Source: Nonlabens dokdonensis DSW-6
Lineage (GTDB): Bacteria > Bacteroidota > Bacteroidia > Flavobacteriales > Flavobacteriaceae
Reading direction: 5' to 3'
DNA length: 64,000 nucleotides
NCBI RefSeq assembly: GCF_000332115.1
Contig: NC_020156.1
Location: 1,736,001-1,800,000, forward strand
Shown here: positions 18,019-26,481 of the stretch, piece after piece
How positions within the stretch are numbered: position 1 is the stretch's first letter
How the letters are laid out: every line of letters starts with the position of its first letter
Translations under genes and position numbers: made by a program
The notes under the pieces: generated by a model
The model's input: the letters and a program-made list of their open reading frames with translations, nothing else
Database searches by the model: none
Told to the model about the DNA's origin: nothing

Positions 18019-19181
18019 ACTGCGGTAGTTTTTTGTATTCTATTTAATGTGATCTCAAATGTAGTTCCTTGATCTTTCTTACTGTCTAAAACTCTGATTT
18101 TTCCATTATGGTAATCTTTAATAATACGTTGAGCTAAGGATAGTCCTAAACCCCAACCGCGCTTTTTAGTAGTAAAGCCAGGTTTAAATACTTGATTCCA
18201 TTCGCTTTTAGGAATTCCTTTACCGCTATCCTTTATTTTAATGAATATATTATAAACATCTGCTCTGAGGTAAATGGAGATCTCTCCTTTTCCTTTCATT
18301 GCATCAATACCATTTTTGATGAGGTTCTCAATAACCCATTCAAATAAAGGTTCATTCAACTTCACTGCAATAGGTTGATCTGGCAAGTCCACATCAAATT
18401 TCACAAGTTTAGAGGTTCTATTGGCGATGTAATCGGTTGCTTTTTGAGTTTGTTCTACTATATCTACTTCTACAAGTTTAGGAATAGAACCTATTTTTGA
18501 GAAGCGATCTGTAATCATTTTAAGTCTATTGATGTCCTTTTCCATTTCATCAATGTAAGTTGGGTCTACCTCTGTATCTCTTAAAATAGTGGTCCAGCCT
18601 ACCAAGGAGGAAAGAGGTGTTCCTATTTGATGCGCACTTTCTTTTGCCATTCCAGCCCAGAGTTTATTTTGTTCACTAGCTTTATTAGAGCGATAGAAAA
18701 ACCAGATCACAGAGAAAAATAAAAACATAATGACTACCAGTGCCATTGGGTAATATTTTGTTTTTGTAATTAAATCACTGTTTCCATAGTAAATGGTGGT
18801 AAAAGGCTTGTCCTCAAAGTAAGTGACTATGGGCTGATTTTCTTTTTTATAGACTTCTATAAGGTCCATTAACTTTAGACTATCTTGTTGAATGTGTTCT
18901 GGTAAATTGTTAGAAGTAATTTGACCTTTATTATTTACCACAATCATGGGAACAGTGCTGGTATTGGTTATTACGGTAAGACCTAGTTCACCTAGTTCGG
19001 CATTTAGTTTTTGATTATCAAGATCTTTTTGTGCAATCGCAAATTCACGAATATTTTTACGTTCGTTTTCCTTTAATTGTTGGAAAAAATCATAAGTATT
19101 CCAGAAAATAAGTGATGTAAAAAATACTGCAGCAACAATCATTGCCCAGCGGTATACATTTTTATTTGAGGTAAAATCCAT
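18015..19181 (-). CDS. Membrane sensor histidine kinase
   Basis: The 388-residue protein has transmembrane segments at about 13-31 and 144-163 enclosing a periplasmic region. The H box is AHQIGTPLSSLVGW with His about 184, a variant (HQIGTPL rather than HEIxxPL) frequent in Bacteroidota kinases. The ATPase domain has an N box IENLIKNGIDA, DSGKGIP and RGWGLGLSLAQRII. No HAMP is visible between the second membrane segment and the H box. Followed by a 4-bp overlapping small gene. Confidence 0.9.
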   Translation of the reverse strand: MDFTSNKNVYRWAMIVAAVFFTSLIFWNTYDFFQQLKENERKNIREFAIAQKDLDNQKLNAELGELGLTVITNTSTVPMIVVNNKGQITSNNLPEHIQQDSLKLMDLIEVYKKENQPIVTYFEDKPFTTIYYGNSDLITKTKYYPMALVVIMFLFFSVIWFFYRSNKASEQNKLWAGMAKESAHQIGTPLSSLVGWTTILRDTEVDPTYIDEMEKDINRLKMITDRFSKIGSIPKLVEVDIVEQTQKATDYIANRTSKLVKFDVDLPDQPIAVKLNEPLFEWVIENLIKNGIDAMKGKGEISIYLRADVYNIFIKIKDSGKGIPKSEWNQVFKPGFTTKKRGWGLGLSLAQRIIKDYHNGKIRVLDSKKDQGTTFEITLNRIQKTTAV

Positions 19182-19234
19182 TAAGAAATCTGAGTTTTAT
19201 AAGAAATACAACGTCTTGTTAAGTAATTTATTGA

Positions 19235-19585
19235 TTAATCCCTTTTTACAATTAGATAATAATCATCGTCCATAGGTAGGTAACCTTGATCATAAATAAA
19301 ATAATAGACCGTTCCTTTTTTAGTAGTATAAATACTGGTGAAAAATGTAAAGTCAAATCCTGCTGCAAGTAGTTTATTCCTACTTACTTTGGTTTTGTCC
19401 TTAGGATTTAGTTCTTGTAAAACACGATAGTTTTTGCGTAACCTGTTATTAATATTACGCATGAGTGCTGTGCTGTCGCGATTTAATTTATTGTGTGCAA
19501 CATTACGGCAATAATCACTACAGTATATTTTATCGGCCCTACCACGTACTTCTTCTTCACATTCAGGACATTTTCTCTTAGACAT
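19235..19585 (-). CDS. Small zinc-ribbon protein
   Basis: The 116-residue protein starts with a four-cysteine zinc ribbon (CPECEEEVRG, then CSDYCRNVAHNK), about residues 5-28. The rest contains a helical stretch (LMRNINNRLRKNYRVL) and a beta-rich end (YYFIYDQGYLPMDDDYY). Similar short proteins of unknown function are frequent in Flavobacteriia; I cannot assign a role. It precedes the histidine kinase by about 53 bp. Confidence 0.65.
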   Translation of the reverse strand: MSKRKCPECEEEVRGRADKIYCSDYCRNVAHNKLNRDSTALMRNINNRLRKNYRVLQELNPKDKTKVSRNKLLAAGFDFTFFTSIYTTKKGTVYYFIYDQGYLPMDDDYYLIVKRD

Positions 19586-19636
19586 ATTTGAAATACTATC
19601 TTCTAAAGGTACTAAACATTTACAAATGGATGAAAG

Positions 19637-19676
19637 GAACTTGAAGTTGAACTCGAACCTGAATCTGAATTTGAAA
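19637..19676 (+). repeat. GAAnTT-rich 40-bp dispersed repeat, copy A
   Basis: A chain of GAA-nTT hexamers starting GAACTTGAAGTTGAACTC. It matches the reverse complement of 54463-54502 at 35 of 40 positions by eye. Confidence 0.6.
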
Positions 19677-19786
19677 TCTACAACAGTAATGAAATCCTTT
19701 CTTCATAATCGTTACTAATAATCCTTAATCTATAGTGTAAAAATTTCAATAAATTTATTTTGAGTTCTCTACTATTATTAAAACTT

Positions 19787-19842
19787 AACTCACCAACTCA
19801 CCAACTCACCAACTCACCAACTCACCAACTCACCAACTCACC
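19787..19842 (+). repeat. Tandem repeat (AACTCACC)7
   Basis: Seven perfect consecutive 8-bp units, ending 92 bp before the bacilliredoxin start. Confidence 0.95.
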
Positions 19843-19934
19843 ATTAACAAAACCATTCTTATAATAAACTTAAATGATCATAGAATTATTTTATATAGTT
19901 GCATAAGTCTTTACCTTTGTAAAAAATTAAAATT

Positions 19935-20345
19935 ATGTACCCAGCAGAATTAGTTCAACCTATGCGTGATGATTTAGGTAACGCAGGATTTGAGCACTTA
20001 TATACAGGTAAAGAAGTAACAGAAGCACTAAGCAAAGAAGGTACTACTCTAGTGGTAGTAAACTCAGTTTGTGGTTGTGCCGCTGCAAATGCACGTCCAG
20101 GAGCAAAAATGTCTTTGGAAAACGCAAAAAAACCAGATCATACAGTAACTGTTTTTGCAGGTGTTGATCGTGAAGCGGTAGATGTAGCAAGAGCTGCAAT
20201 GATACCTTTTCCTCCTAGTTCTCCATCTATGGCGTTGTTCAAGAATGGTGAATTAGTTCATATGTTAGAACGCCATCACATAGAAGGAAGACCAGCAGAA
20301 ATGATTGCTGAAAACCTTAAAGAAGCTTATAACGAAAACTGTTAA
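19935..20345 (+). CDS. Bacilliredoxin, BrxA/BrxB (YphP/YqiW) family
   Basis: The 136-residue thioredoxin-fold protein has the CGC active site (Cys46 and Cys48 in SVCGCAA), which defines the bacilliredoxins that remove bacillithiol or other low-molecular-weight thiols from proteins. The remaining family landmarks, NARPGAKM and MIPFPPSSPSMALF, are present and length is normal. Whether this organism makes bacillithiol cannot be seen here. The gene is isolated, with repeats on both sides and its own terminator. Confidence 0.92.
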   Translation: MYPAELVQPMRDDLGNAGFEHLYTGKEVTEALSKEGTTLVVVNSVCGCAAANARPGAKMSLENAKKPDHTVTVFAGVDREAVDVARAAMIPFPPSSPSMALFKNGELVHMLERHHIEGRPAEMIAENLKEAYNENC

Positions 20346-20367
20346 TTAGTAATCGTTTAAAAAACTT

Positions 20368-20404
20368 AAAAGTGCTTTTGTGAAAACAAAAGCACTTTTT
20401 TTAT
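20368..20404 (+). terminator. Rho-independent terminator after the bacilliredoxin gene
   Basis: Arms AAAAGTGCTTTTGT (20368-20381) and its complement (20386-20399) form a 14-bp stem with a GAAA loop, followed by a T run. Confidence 0.88.
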
Positions 20405-20448
20405 TTAGTTCTTCTCATAGCTCTCTATTCAATCAGTTTTTTAATTAA

Positions 20449-20483
20449 CCTAAAACCTAAAACCTAAAACCTAATACCTAACA
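20449..20483 (+). repeat. Tandem 7-bp repeat, CCTAAAA type
   Basis: Five consecutive units: three perfect CCTAAAA, then CCTAATA and CCTAACA. Lies between the bacilliredoxin terminator and plsC. Confidence 0.85.
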
Positions 20484-20559
20484 CCACATTTACTATGCAC
20501 GCATATCGATTTAATCACATCTCGATCGTTCATTTGTAGATACAATTTACCTTTGCCAG

Positions 20560-21303
20560 ATGCAAAAAATCATTTCATACCCTTTAACCGTTATTCACTT
20601 TCTAGTGTTTTTCTTGATATTGGTTATATTTCATCCTATACAGCTTATCTGTTATAAATTAGGAGGTTATAATCCGCATCGTAAGAGTGTTTATATACTT
20701 AATTGGTTTTTGATGCAGTCACAATTACCGCTTTTCAACACTTTTGAGATAGATTTTAAAACCGATTTGCCAGTTGGGCCATCTTACGTTTTTGTTTGTA
20801 ATCATCAAAGTATGTTTGATATACCACCGCTTATTTATTATTTGAGAAATTACCATGCAAAATTCATTGCCAAAAAGGAACTCGCAAAAGGAATCCCGAG
20901 TATATCTCTCAACCTTAGAATAGGAGAGAATTGTGCTATTGATCGCAAGGATCGTAAGCAAGCTATTACAGCTTTAATCAAATTTGCTAAAAACGTTCAT
21001 AAGAAAAAGCACAGTGTCGTTATTTTTGCAGAAGGTACACGCAGTCGTACTGGTGTTCCTAAACCTTTTCAAACAAATGGTTTAAAAACAATTTTTAAAT
21101 ATGTTCCCGATGCTGTGGTCGTTCCTGTAACAATAAATAACAGCTGGAAAGTAGATCGATATGGGAAGTTCCCTTATGGTTTAGGAAATAAAATTTCACT
21201 CACGATCCATGGACCTATTCCTATAGAAGGAAGAGATCATGATGAATTGATACAGCAAACTCAAGAAATCGTTCATAACAGTATAACTTCTACTGCGGTT
21301 TAG
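20560..21303 (+). CDS. plsC: 1-acyl-sn-glycerol-3-phosphate acyltransferase
   Basis: Makes phosphatidic acid by acylating lysophosphatidate at the inner membrane. The 247-residue protein has an N-terminal hydrophobic segment (about 8-30), the catalytic NHQSMFD (HxxxxD, His82 and Asp87) and the substrate motif FAEGTRS (about 156-162). A TACCTTTG box five bases before the ATG (20548-20555) suggests a very short leader. The next gene is an acyl-ACP desaturase, so lipid synthesis functions cluster. Confidence 0.93.
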   Translation: MQKIISYPLTVIHFLVFFLILVIFHPIQLICYKLGGYNPHRKSVYILNWFLMQSQLPLFNTFEIDFKTDLPVGPSYVFVCNHQSMFDIPPLIYYLRNYHAKFIAKKELAKGIPSISLNLRIGENCAIDRKDRKQAITALIKFAKNVHKKKHSVVIFAEGTRSRTGVPKPFQTNGLKTIFKYVPDAVVVPVTINNSWKVDRYGKFPYGLGNKISLTIHGPIPIEGRDHDELIQQTQEIVHNSITSTAV

Positions 21304-21318
21304 GGTTTGTGTTAATTC

Positions 21319-21334
21319 CGCTTTCGCGAAAGCG
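21319..21334 (+). repeat. Palindrome copy 6
   Basis: Fifteen bases after the plsC stop, in the 75-bp gap before the desaturase. Left flank TTC; right flank ATAC. Confidence 0.95.
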
Positions 21335-21378
21335 ATACTAATTCTAAACGACTATCTTTACAACACAACATTGAAATA

Positions 21379-22383
21379 ATGAATTTACCCCTTAAAAATA
21401 AGCGCATCGAGGTGATGCAATCTCTAGAGAGCAAAGTAGCATCTTTTATGGATCAATACCTGATTCCTGTAGATAAGATCTGGCAGCCAACTGATTTTTT
21501 ACCAAATTCCCAGGAAGACACTTTCTTTGAAGAGGTAAAAGAATTGCGTGAACTTGCTAAAGAATTGCCTTATGATTTCTGGGTAGCCTTAGTAGGTGAC
21601 ACGATTACGGAAGAAGCATTGCCTACTTATGAGTCATGGTTGATGGATGTAGAAGGAATCAATCAGGTAGAAGGAAAAGGAAATATCTGGTCTAAATGGG
21701 TGCGCCAGTGGACAGGAGAAGAGAATAGACACGGAGATGTGCTGAATAAATATCTATACCTCTCTGGCCGAGTTAATATGCGTGAGATAGAAATCACAAC
21801 GCATCATTTGCTTACTGATGGATTTGACATCGGTACGGATAGAGATCCTTATAAAAACTTTATCTATACTAGCTTTCAAGAATTGGCAACTTATATATCT
21901 CACAACAGAGTGGCAAAATTAGCTCGCGGATATGGTAACATTGCGCTTTCTAAAATGTGTCGCATCATTTCTGGAGACGAGATGCGTCACCATAAAGCAT
22001 ACAGTACATTTGTAACAGAAATCTTTAAAGTAGACGCAAGCAACATGATGATTGCTTTTAAAGAAATGATGGTACATAAAATCGTGATGCCAGCCATGTT
22101 TTTAAGAGAGTCAGGACAGTCTATAGGAGCAGCTTTTGAAGATTTTTCAAACAGTGCACAACGTATAGGAGTTTACACCGCGCAAGATTATATAGATATC
22201 ATGCAAAAGCTCATTGATCAATGGGATATTGCAAACATGACGCATCTTACAGAAGAGGCAGAGAAAGCAAGAGATTATTTGATGAAACTTCCTGCGCGTA
22301 TGGAACGCGTTTCTCAACGTATTAAAATACCAGAAGAGTCAGCAAAATTTAGTTGGGTAAATCCAGCACTAGTAGGAGGATAG
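21379..22383 (+). CDS. Acyl-ACP desaturase (stearoyl-ACP Delta9 type)
   Basis: Soluble di-iron desaturase that introduces a double bond into acyl-ACP. The 334-residue protein has the two iron motifs: EENRH (E115 and H118 region) and DEMRH (E201 and H204), matching the plant-type FA_desaturase_2 family. Length fits. Its position after plsC suggests membrane lipid unsaturation. Not co-directional overlap: a 75-bp gap containing palindrome copy 6 lies between. Confidence 0.9.
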   Translation: MNLPLKNKRIEVMQSLESKVASFMDQYLIPVDKIWQPTDFLPNSQEDTFFEEVKELRELAKELPYDFWVALVGDTITEEALPTYESWLMDVEGINQVEGKGNIWSKWVRQWTGEENRHGDVLNKYLYLSGRVNMREIEITTHHLLTDGFDIGTDRDPYKNFIYTSFQELATYISHNRVAKLARGYGNIALSKMCRIISGDEMRHHKAYSTFVTEIFKVDASNMMIAFKEMMVHKIVMPAMFLRESGQSIGAAFEDFSNSAQRIGVYTAQDYIDIMQKLIDQWDIANMTHLTEEAEKARDYLMKLPARMERVSQRIKIPEESAKFSWVNPALVGG

Positions 22384-22608
22384 GTACTCCATCAAATAAT
22401 AATACATCAATCACAAAGGCCAAAAGTATTTTTTAGTTTTTGTGATTTTTGTTTATCTAATTTCTAACTGCTTTTTGATTAAGTTCTTAGAGTAGAATGT
22501 TAACTCAATAGTATTTGTAAAGCAACCGAATTTAAATATGCACCTTTTAAGTCCTGCGTCTTGTGTTTTGTGTCTTTCGGCGCGGCGGTCTGGTGCCTTA
22601 ATCATAGA

Positions 22609-24771
22609 TTAAACCACCATTTTCTCTTTTAACAAAGTAAGACCAACTCGCAGTGAGCCATAATCGATCTGTCCATCAAAATGTTCGTAAACTGGTTTGA
22701 GACTGTCGTAATCTTTTACTTTGTCAAAATCTTCAGCGATTAGATCGTAATCTTTTCCAGCAATCAATTTTTCTAGATCGATGTCGTTATGAGATTCATA
22801 TCTTTTTGTGAGATGCGCTAGTATTGTAGACGGCTGGAACCCTCTTATTTCGGCTACTTCTTCTACCGTTTTTCCATCCCAGAAAAGCTTAACACTTTCC
22901 ATTACGGTATCTTTTTTAGGGCCTGAAGCTTTTTTCTTTTTACGTTTAGGTTTTGCGACTTCTTCTCGGTAAACAAAATCTTCTTTACGAGAATCTTTCC
23001 ATTCTTTGAGCATTCTTAAAAAAGGAACGCCGTACGTGTCGTGTTTATGTGTTCCTACTCCTACGATATCTGCAAATTCATTATCTTCCAGAGGTATTCT
23101 TGCCGCCATATCTTTTAACGTAGCGTCACTAAAAATCATATAAGGTGCAAGATTGCTGGAATTAGCTAGTTGTAGTCTTGTTTTACGCAATGCTTCATAA
23201 AGATCGCGATTCACTTCAGTAGGTAAAGCTTCTTGAGTTTGTTGAGCTCTTTTGGCAGCCAGTTCTTCTGGTTTAGGAATGACAGCTAGTGAGACTTTGC
23301 GACCATCAAAAAGTACTTCTTTTCCTTGTGGTGTTATTTTTAAGTGATTTTGTTCATGAAACGCAATCTCTATCAAGCCTTGATTGATCATTTGAACAAT
23401 GTATTGTTGCCAGTCGTTCCATGAGGTTTCTTTACCAGCGCCATAGGTTTTAATAGCTTGAAAACCACTTTCCATTACGGCTGCATTTTGAGCACCACGC
23501 AATACATCGATCAATAAATTAAGAGAAGCTCGTTCTCCTGTTCTAACGATGGCGCTTAATGCTTTTTGAGCTTGTAAGGTAGCATCAAAGAAGTCTGGCT
23601 TGTTCAAGCAAACATCGCAGTTACCACAATCTTCATCTAGGTATTCATTAAAATAAGAAAGCAGCATTTTTCTCCTGCAAGTAAGCGCTTCAGCAAATTG
23701 CTTCATGCGCTCTAGCTTTGCTATTTGAACTTCGGCATTACCGCTTCCATCAGCAAATTTGCGCAGTTGGATCACATCTGCATAGCTGTGAAATAATAAG
23801 GCATGAGAATTTAACCCATCGCGACCTGCACGACCTATTTCTTGATAATATCCTTCAATGTTCTTGGGCATATTGTAATGAATTACAAAACGCACATTAG
23901 ATTTATCGATTCCCATCCCAAAAGCAATGGTCGCACAAACTATTTTAAGATCATCTTTAATAAAGATTTCTTGAACATTTTCACGTTCTTCATGACTTAG
24001 TCCAGCATGATAAGCCGCAGCATCAAAACCGTAGGCTGTTAATTTACTGGCTATTGATTCGCAAGTTTTACGGCTCAAACAATAAATGATTCCAGACTCA
24101 TCTTTGTTCTTTTTTAAAAAGCGACGCATTTGCTGTAAGCGGTTATTCCCTGGTCGCACTTCCAGCGTTAGGTTAGGACGGTCAAAGGAAGCAACATATT
24201 CCTGAGCATTTTGAATACCTAGTTGTTTTTTAATATCAGCACGAGTCGCACGATCTGCAGTGGCAGTAAGTGCGATGAGGTTAGCCTCTGGAAAACTAGT
24301 TTTAAAGTAAGACAGTTGCGTGTAAGCAGGTCTAAAATCGTGTCCCCATGTAGAGATACAATGTGCCTCATCTACAGCAATTAAAGAAACAGGAATTCCT
24401 TGTAAATGATTGTTCAATAAACCTATGCTTTCTGGAGCTGCATAAATCAATTTAAGATCACCTGACCGTAATTCTTGCAGCATCTCTTCTTGCTGCTTTG
24501 CATCTTGTGAGCTGTTGAAGTAGGAAGCAGGAATACCATTAGCTCGCAACGCATCCACTTGATCTTTCATCAAAGCAATTAGTGGCGACACGACTAAAGT
24601 GATTCCATCGAGAAGTAAGGATGGCAGTTGGAAACACATTGATTTTCCTCCACCTGTAGGCATGACCACCATTAGGTCTTTGCCAGCAATAACATCGTCT
24701 ATGACTTGTTCTTGCAGTGGCCTAAAGCTATCATAACCAAAATACTTCTTAAGGAGTTCTAATTTTTTCAT
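22609..24771 (-). CDS. recQ: ATP-dependent DNA helicase RecQ
   Basis: 3'-5' SF2 helicase of recombination and repair. I use the ATG at 24771 (MKKLELLKKYFGYDSFRPLQ), giving 720 residues; an ATG 11 codons upstream adds a non-conserved leader. Motifs: Q-motif FRPLQEQV, Walker A PTGGGKS, DEAHCIS, motif VI QEIGRAGRDG, the zinc cluster with CRRKMLLSYF and CGNCDVC, winged helix, and an HRDC domain (about 520-595). The last ~100 residues resemble the RQC-linked helix-turn-helix (VEEVAEIRGFQPSTILAHL), as in longer RecQ forms. Confidence 0.96.
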   Translation of the reverse strand: MKKLELLKKYFGYDSFRPLQEQVIDDVIAGKDLMVVMPTGGGKSMCFQLPSLLLDGITLVVSPLIALMKDQVDALRANGIPASYFNSSQDAKQQEEMLQELRSGDLKLIYAAPESIGLLNNHLQGIPVSLIAVDEAHCISTWGHDFRPAYTQLSYFKTSFPEANLIALTATADRATRADIKKQLGIQNAQEYVASFDRPNLTLEVRPGNNRLQQMRRFLKKNKDESGIIYCLSRKTCESIASKLTAYGFDAAAYHAGLSHEERENVQEIFIKDDLKIVCATIAFGMGIDKSNVRFVIHYNMPKNIEGYYQEIGRAGRDGLNSHALLFHSYADVIQLRKFADGSGNAEVQIAKLERMKQFAEALTCRRKMLLSYFNEYLDEDCGNCDVCLNKPDFFDATLQAQKALSAIVRTGERASLNLLIDVLRGAQNAAVMESGFQAIKTYGAGKETSWNDWQQYIVQMINQGLIEIAFHEQNHLKITPQGKEVLFDGRKVSLAVIPKPEELAAKRAQQTQEALPTEVNRDLYEALRKTRLQLANSSNLAPYMIFSDATLKDMAARIPLEDNEFADIVGVGTHKHDTYGVPFLRMLKEWKDSRKEDFVYREEVAKPKRKKKKASGPKKDTVMESVKLFWDGKTVEEVAEIRGFQPSTILAHLTKRYESHNDIDLEKLIAGKDYDLIAEDFDKVKDYDSLKPVYEHFDGQIDYGSLRVGLTLLKEKMVV

Positions 24772-24915
24772 TCTAAATTGATTTGTATGGCGTGTAAGTA
24801 CCAAAGATAGTATTTGCCCATCTTTTCTGGAAGCTTTGTTTATAACTTGAAGACGTGTTTCTGGTGTTGGAATTATTTTAAATAACCTTTTTTACAGCTA
24901 CAATTTGTATTTTTC

Positions 24916-24931
24916 CGCTTTCGCGAAAGCG
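24916..24931. repeat. Palindrome copy 7
   Basis: In the 316-bp gap upstream of recQ. Flanked by TTTTC on the left and AAAC on the right. Confidence 0.95.
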
Positions 24932-24972
24932 AAACCAACAACAAGCACTATGATTCATTTAGAATGTTTTAA

Positions 24973-25006
24973 GCTGCGGACTTCAGTCCGCAATTGTGAA
25001 TTGATG
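24973..25006 (+). repeat. 34-bp REP-like repeat, copy A
   Basis: Contains the inverted repeat TGCGGACTTCAGTCCGCA. A second copy at 25767-25800 has the same length and differs at four positions. Apart from this and palindrome copy 7, the 24772-25087 gap shows nothing recognisable. Confidence 0.85.
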
Positions 25007-25087
25007 AAAAAGAAAAATTAAATCAAGTAATTTTAGATTGAAAAAAGCGGCATTCTTAATTATGGTTGCTGTAAATGACTACTGAGA

Positions 25088-25696
25088 TTAATAGAGTATA
25101 GAGTTTTCGGTCATCTCAACAGTTGCTCCTTCTATAAACTTTACAAATGATGTTTTCCGATCAGCGTTATCGTTTTTCAATTCAACCATTCCCATCCTAT
25201 TTTGATTTGAGTTATTGCTATTTATTAAAAACATATATCTTCTTACGTTTTCAGAAGTTTCTAAAAATTTCAATTCTGACAGGTCAAATATGAATTGCTT
25301 GTTACGACAATAAATTATATCATCTAGAAAACCTTTCTCTACAAATAGTTGGAGTCCTTTAGCTTCTTTTGGTACTTCAAAAATTTCTCTGTTAGAAAGT
25401 TTATATAATATTTTTTGATCATTCTCAATTCTTTTTTTCTTAATATGAACTTTGTATTTAGTGGAATCACAGTAGAATCCTTCAGGAATAAATTTGGAAT
25501 TTGGTTTTTCAAATCTAGTTTTCATAAATAGCCAATTGCCTTCATAGTTTAAAGATTCATTATTCGTAAGCCGCTTATAATTCTCTTCAGTATAATAAGT
25601 GGTATCTACCTTATAATCAATAGCAACTTTTTCCTTATCAACATTTTTTCTATTACATGAGATACATAAAATAACAAAAATCAGAATGTTTTTCAT
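25088..25696 (-). CDS. Hypothetical lipoprotein
   Basis: The 202-residue protein has a short lipoprotein signal (MKNILIFVILCISC, lipobox CISC). The mature part is Lys, Asn and Glu rich, with no recognised domain. Base composition is more AT-rich than the flanking genes. It is bracketed by two near-identical 34-bp REP-like repeats (24973-25006 and 25767-25800), so it may have been gained as a small accessory unit (inference). Confidence 0.6.
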   Translation of the reverse strand: MKNILIFVILCISCNRKNVDKEKVAIDYKVDTTYYTEENYKRLTNNESLNYEGNWLFMKTRFEKPNSKFIPEGFYCDSTKYKVHIKKKRIENDQKILYKLSNREIFEVPKEAKGLQLFVEKGFLDDIIYCRNKQFIFDLSELKFLETSENVRRYMFLINSNNSNQNRMGMVELKNDNADRKTSFVKFIEGATVEMTENSILY

Positions 25697-25760
25697 AATT
25701 CTTTAAGACGTTAGTGTAGATTCTATTCATTTATTTAGGCTGATTGTACTAATTATAATA

Positions 25761-25800
25761 TTCACAGCTGTGGACTTCAGTACGCAGCTGTGAATTGATG
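25761..25800 (+). repeat. 34-bp REP-like repeat, copy B, inside a larger inverted repeat
   Basis: The repeat proper is 25767-25800. The segment 25761-25794 also forms a perfect 10-bp inverted repeat, TTCACAGCTG with its complement at 25785-25794. Confidence 0.85.
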
Positions 25801-25810
25801 CAATAAAAAA

Positions 25811-26401
25811 TCAAACATGCTTCCCTACTTCAAAACCGTGTTTTCCTAAATAATGATTACCGCTTTGAATAGCATCTCCTTCTAACCTGGTTCCCATAGA
25901 ATCATTCCACCTATTAAGGTAACCAAAAAGCGAAATCACACCTAACATTTCTACAATCTCACCATCATTCCAATGCTCGTGTAATCGATCTTGGATTTCT
26001 TGATTTACAGCATTAGGTACTTGACTGGCGGCAAGTGAGAAATCTAGTGCCGCACGTTCTGCTTCATTGAAAGCGGGATGCGTACGATATTCCCAGATGT
26101 TATCCAGTTGTTCTTGCTCAGCTCCATAACGCTCGGCAGCTCTTATGGCATGCGCTTGGCAATAACGGCAACCTGTGGCATTGCTAGAAACCCAAGCTAT
26201 CATTCTTTTTAAAGCGCTGGTTACACGACCTTCGTTTGCCATTACTGCTTTATTGAGATTTATAAAGGCTTTAGAAATGGCTGGCCTGCGTTGCATGGTT
26301 AGTACAGAATTAGGGCAAAAACCTAATGTTTCATTGAAAAAAGCGGCAAGTTGTCCAGTTTCTGGATCGTGACTGGCGTCTAACGGTGTAACTAATGGCA
26401 T
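25811..26401 (-). CDS. Carboxymuconolactone decarboxylase / AhpD-like peroxidase-related protein
   Basis: The 196-residue all-helical protein belongs to the CMD/AhpD superfamily: the core SSNATGCRYCQAHAIRAAERYG (about 72-93) contains the CxxC redox pair and the proton-relay histidine. This is the arrangement of the 'peroxidase-related' subfamily that reduces hydroperoxides or acts as a thiol oxidoreductase. The substrate is unknown. Divergent to recJ with an 80-bp gap. Confidence 0.85.
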   Translation of the reverse strand: MPLVTPLDASHDPETGQLAAFFNETLGFCPNSVLTMQRRPAISKAFINLNKAVMANEGRVTSALKRMIAWVSSNATGCRYCQAHAIRAAERYGAEQEQLDNIWEYRTHPAFNEAERAALDFSLAASQVPNAVNQEIQDRLHEHWNDGEIVEMLGVISLFGYLNRWNDSMGTRLEGDAIQSGNHYLGKHGFEVGKHV

Positions 26402-26481
26402 AGAGAATTATATTTTACGGTAATTTAATTATTAAAGATAACAGATTTATAACAACCCATAAATGATAGTATCTTTACACC

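Larger units (their letters stand above)
19586..19934. other. Intergenic stretch with low-complexity repeats
   Basis: A 349-bp gap. It holds a 40-bp GAAnTT-rich segment (19637-19676) with a diverged inverted copy at 54463-54502, and a perfect 8-bp tandem repeat (19787-19842). A TACCTTTG box at 19912-19919 is a possible -7 element for the bacilliredoxin gene. No coding sequence was seen. Confidence 0.6.

Noticed and set aside
19787..19842. Possible CRISPR-like array from AACTCACC repeats
   Set aside because: Units are 8 bp with no spacers, so it is a simple tandem repeat.
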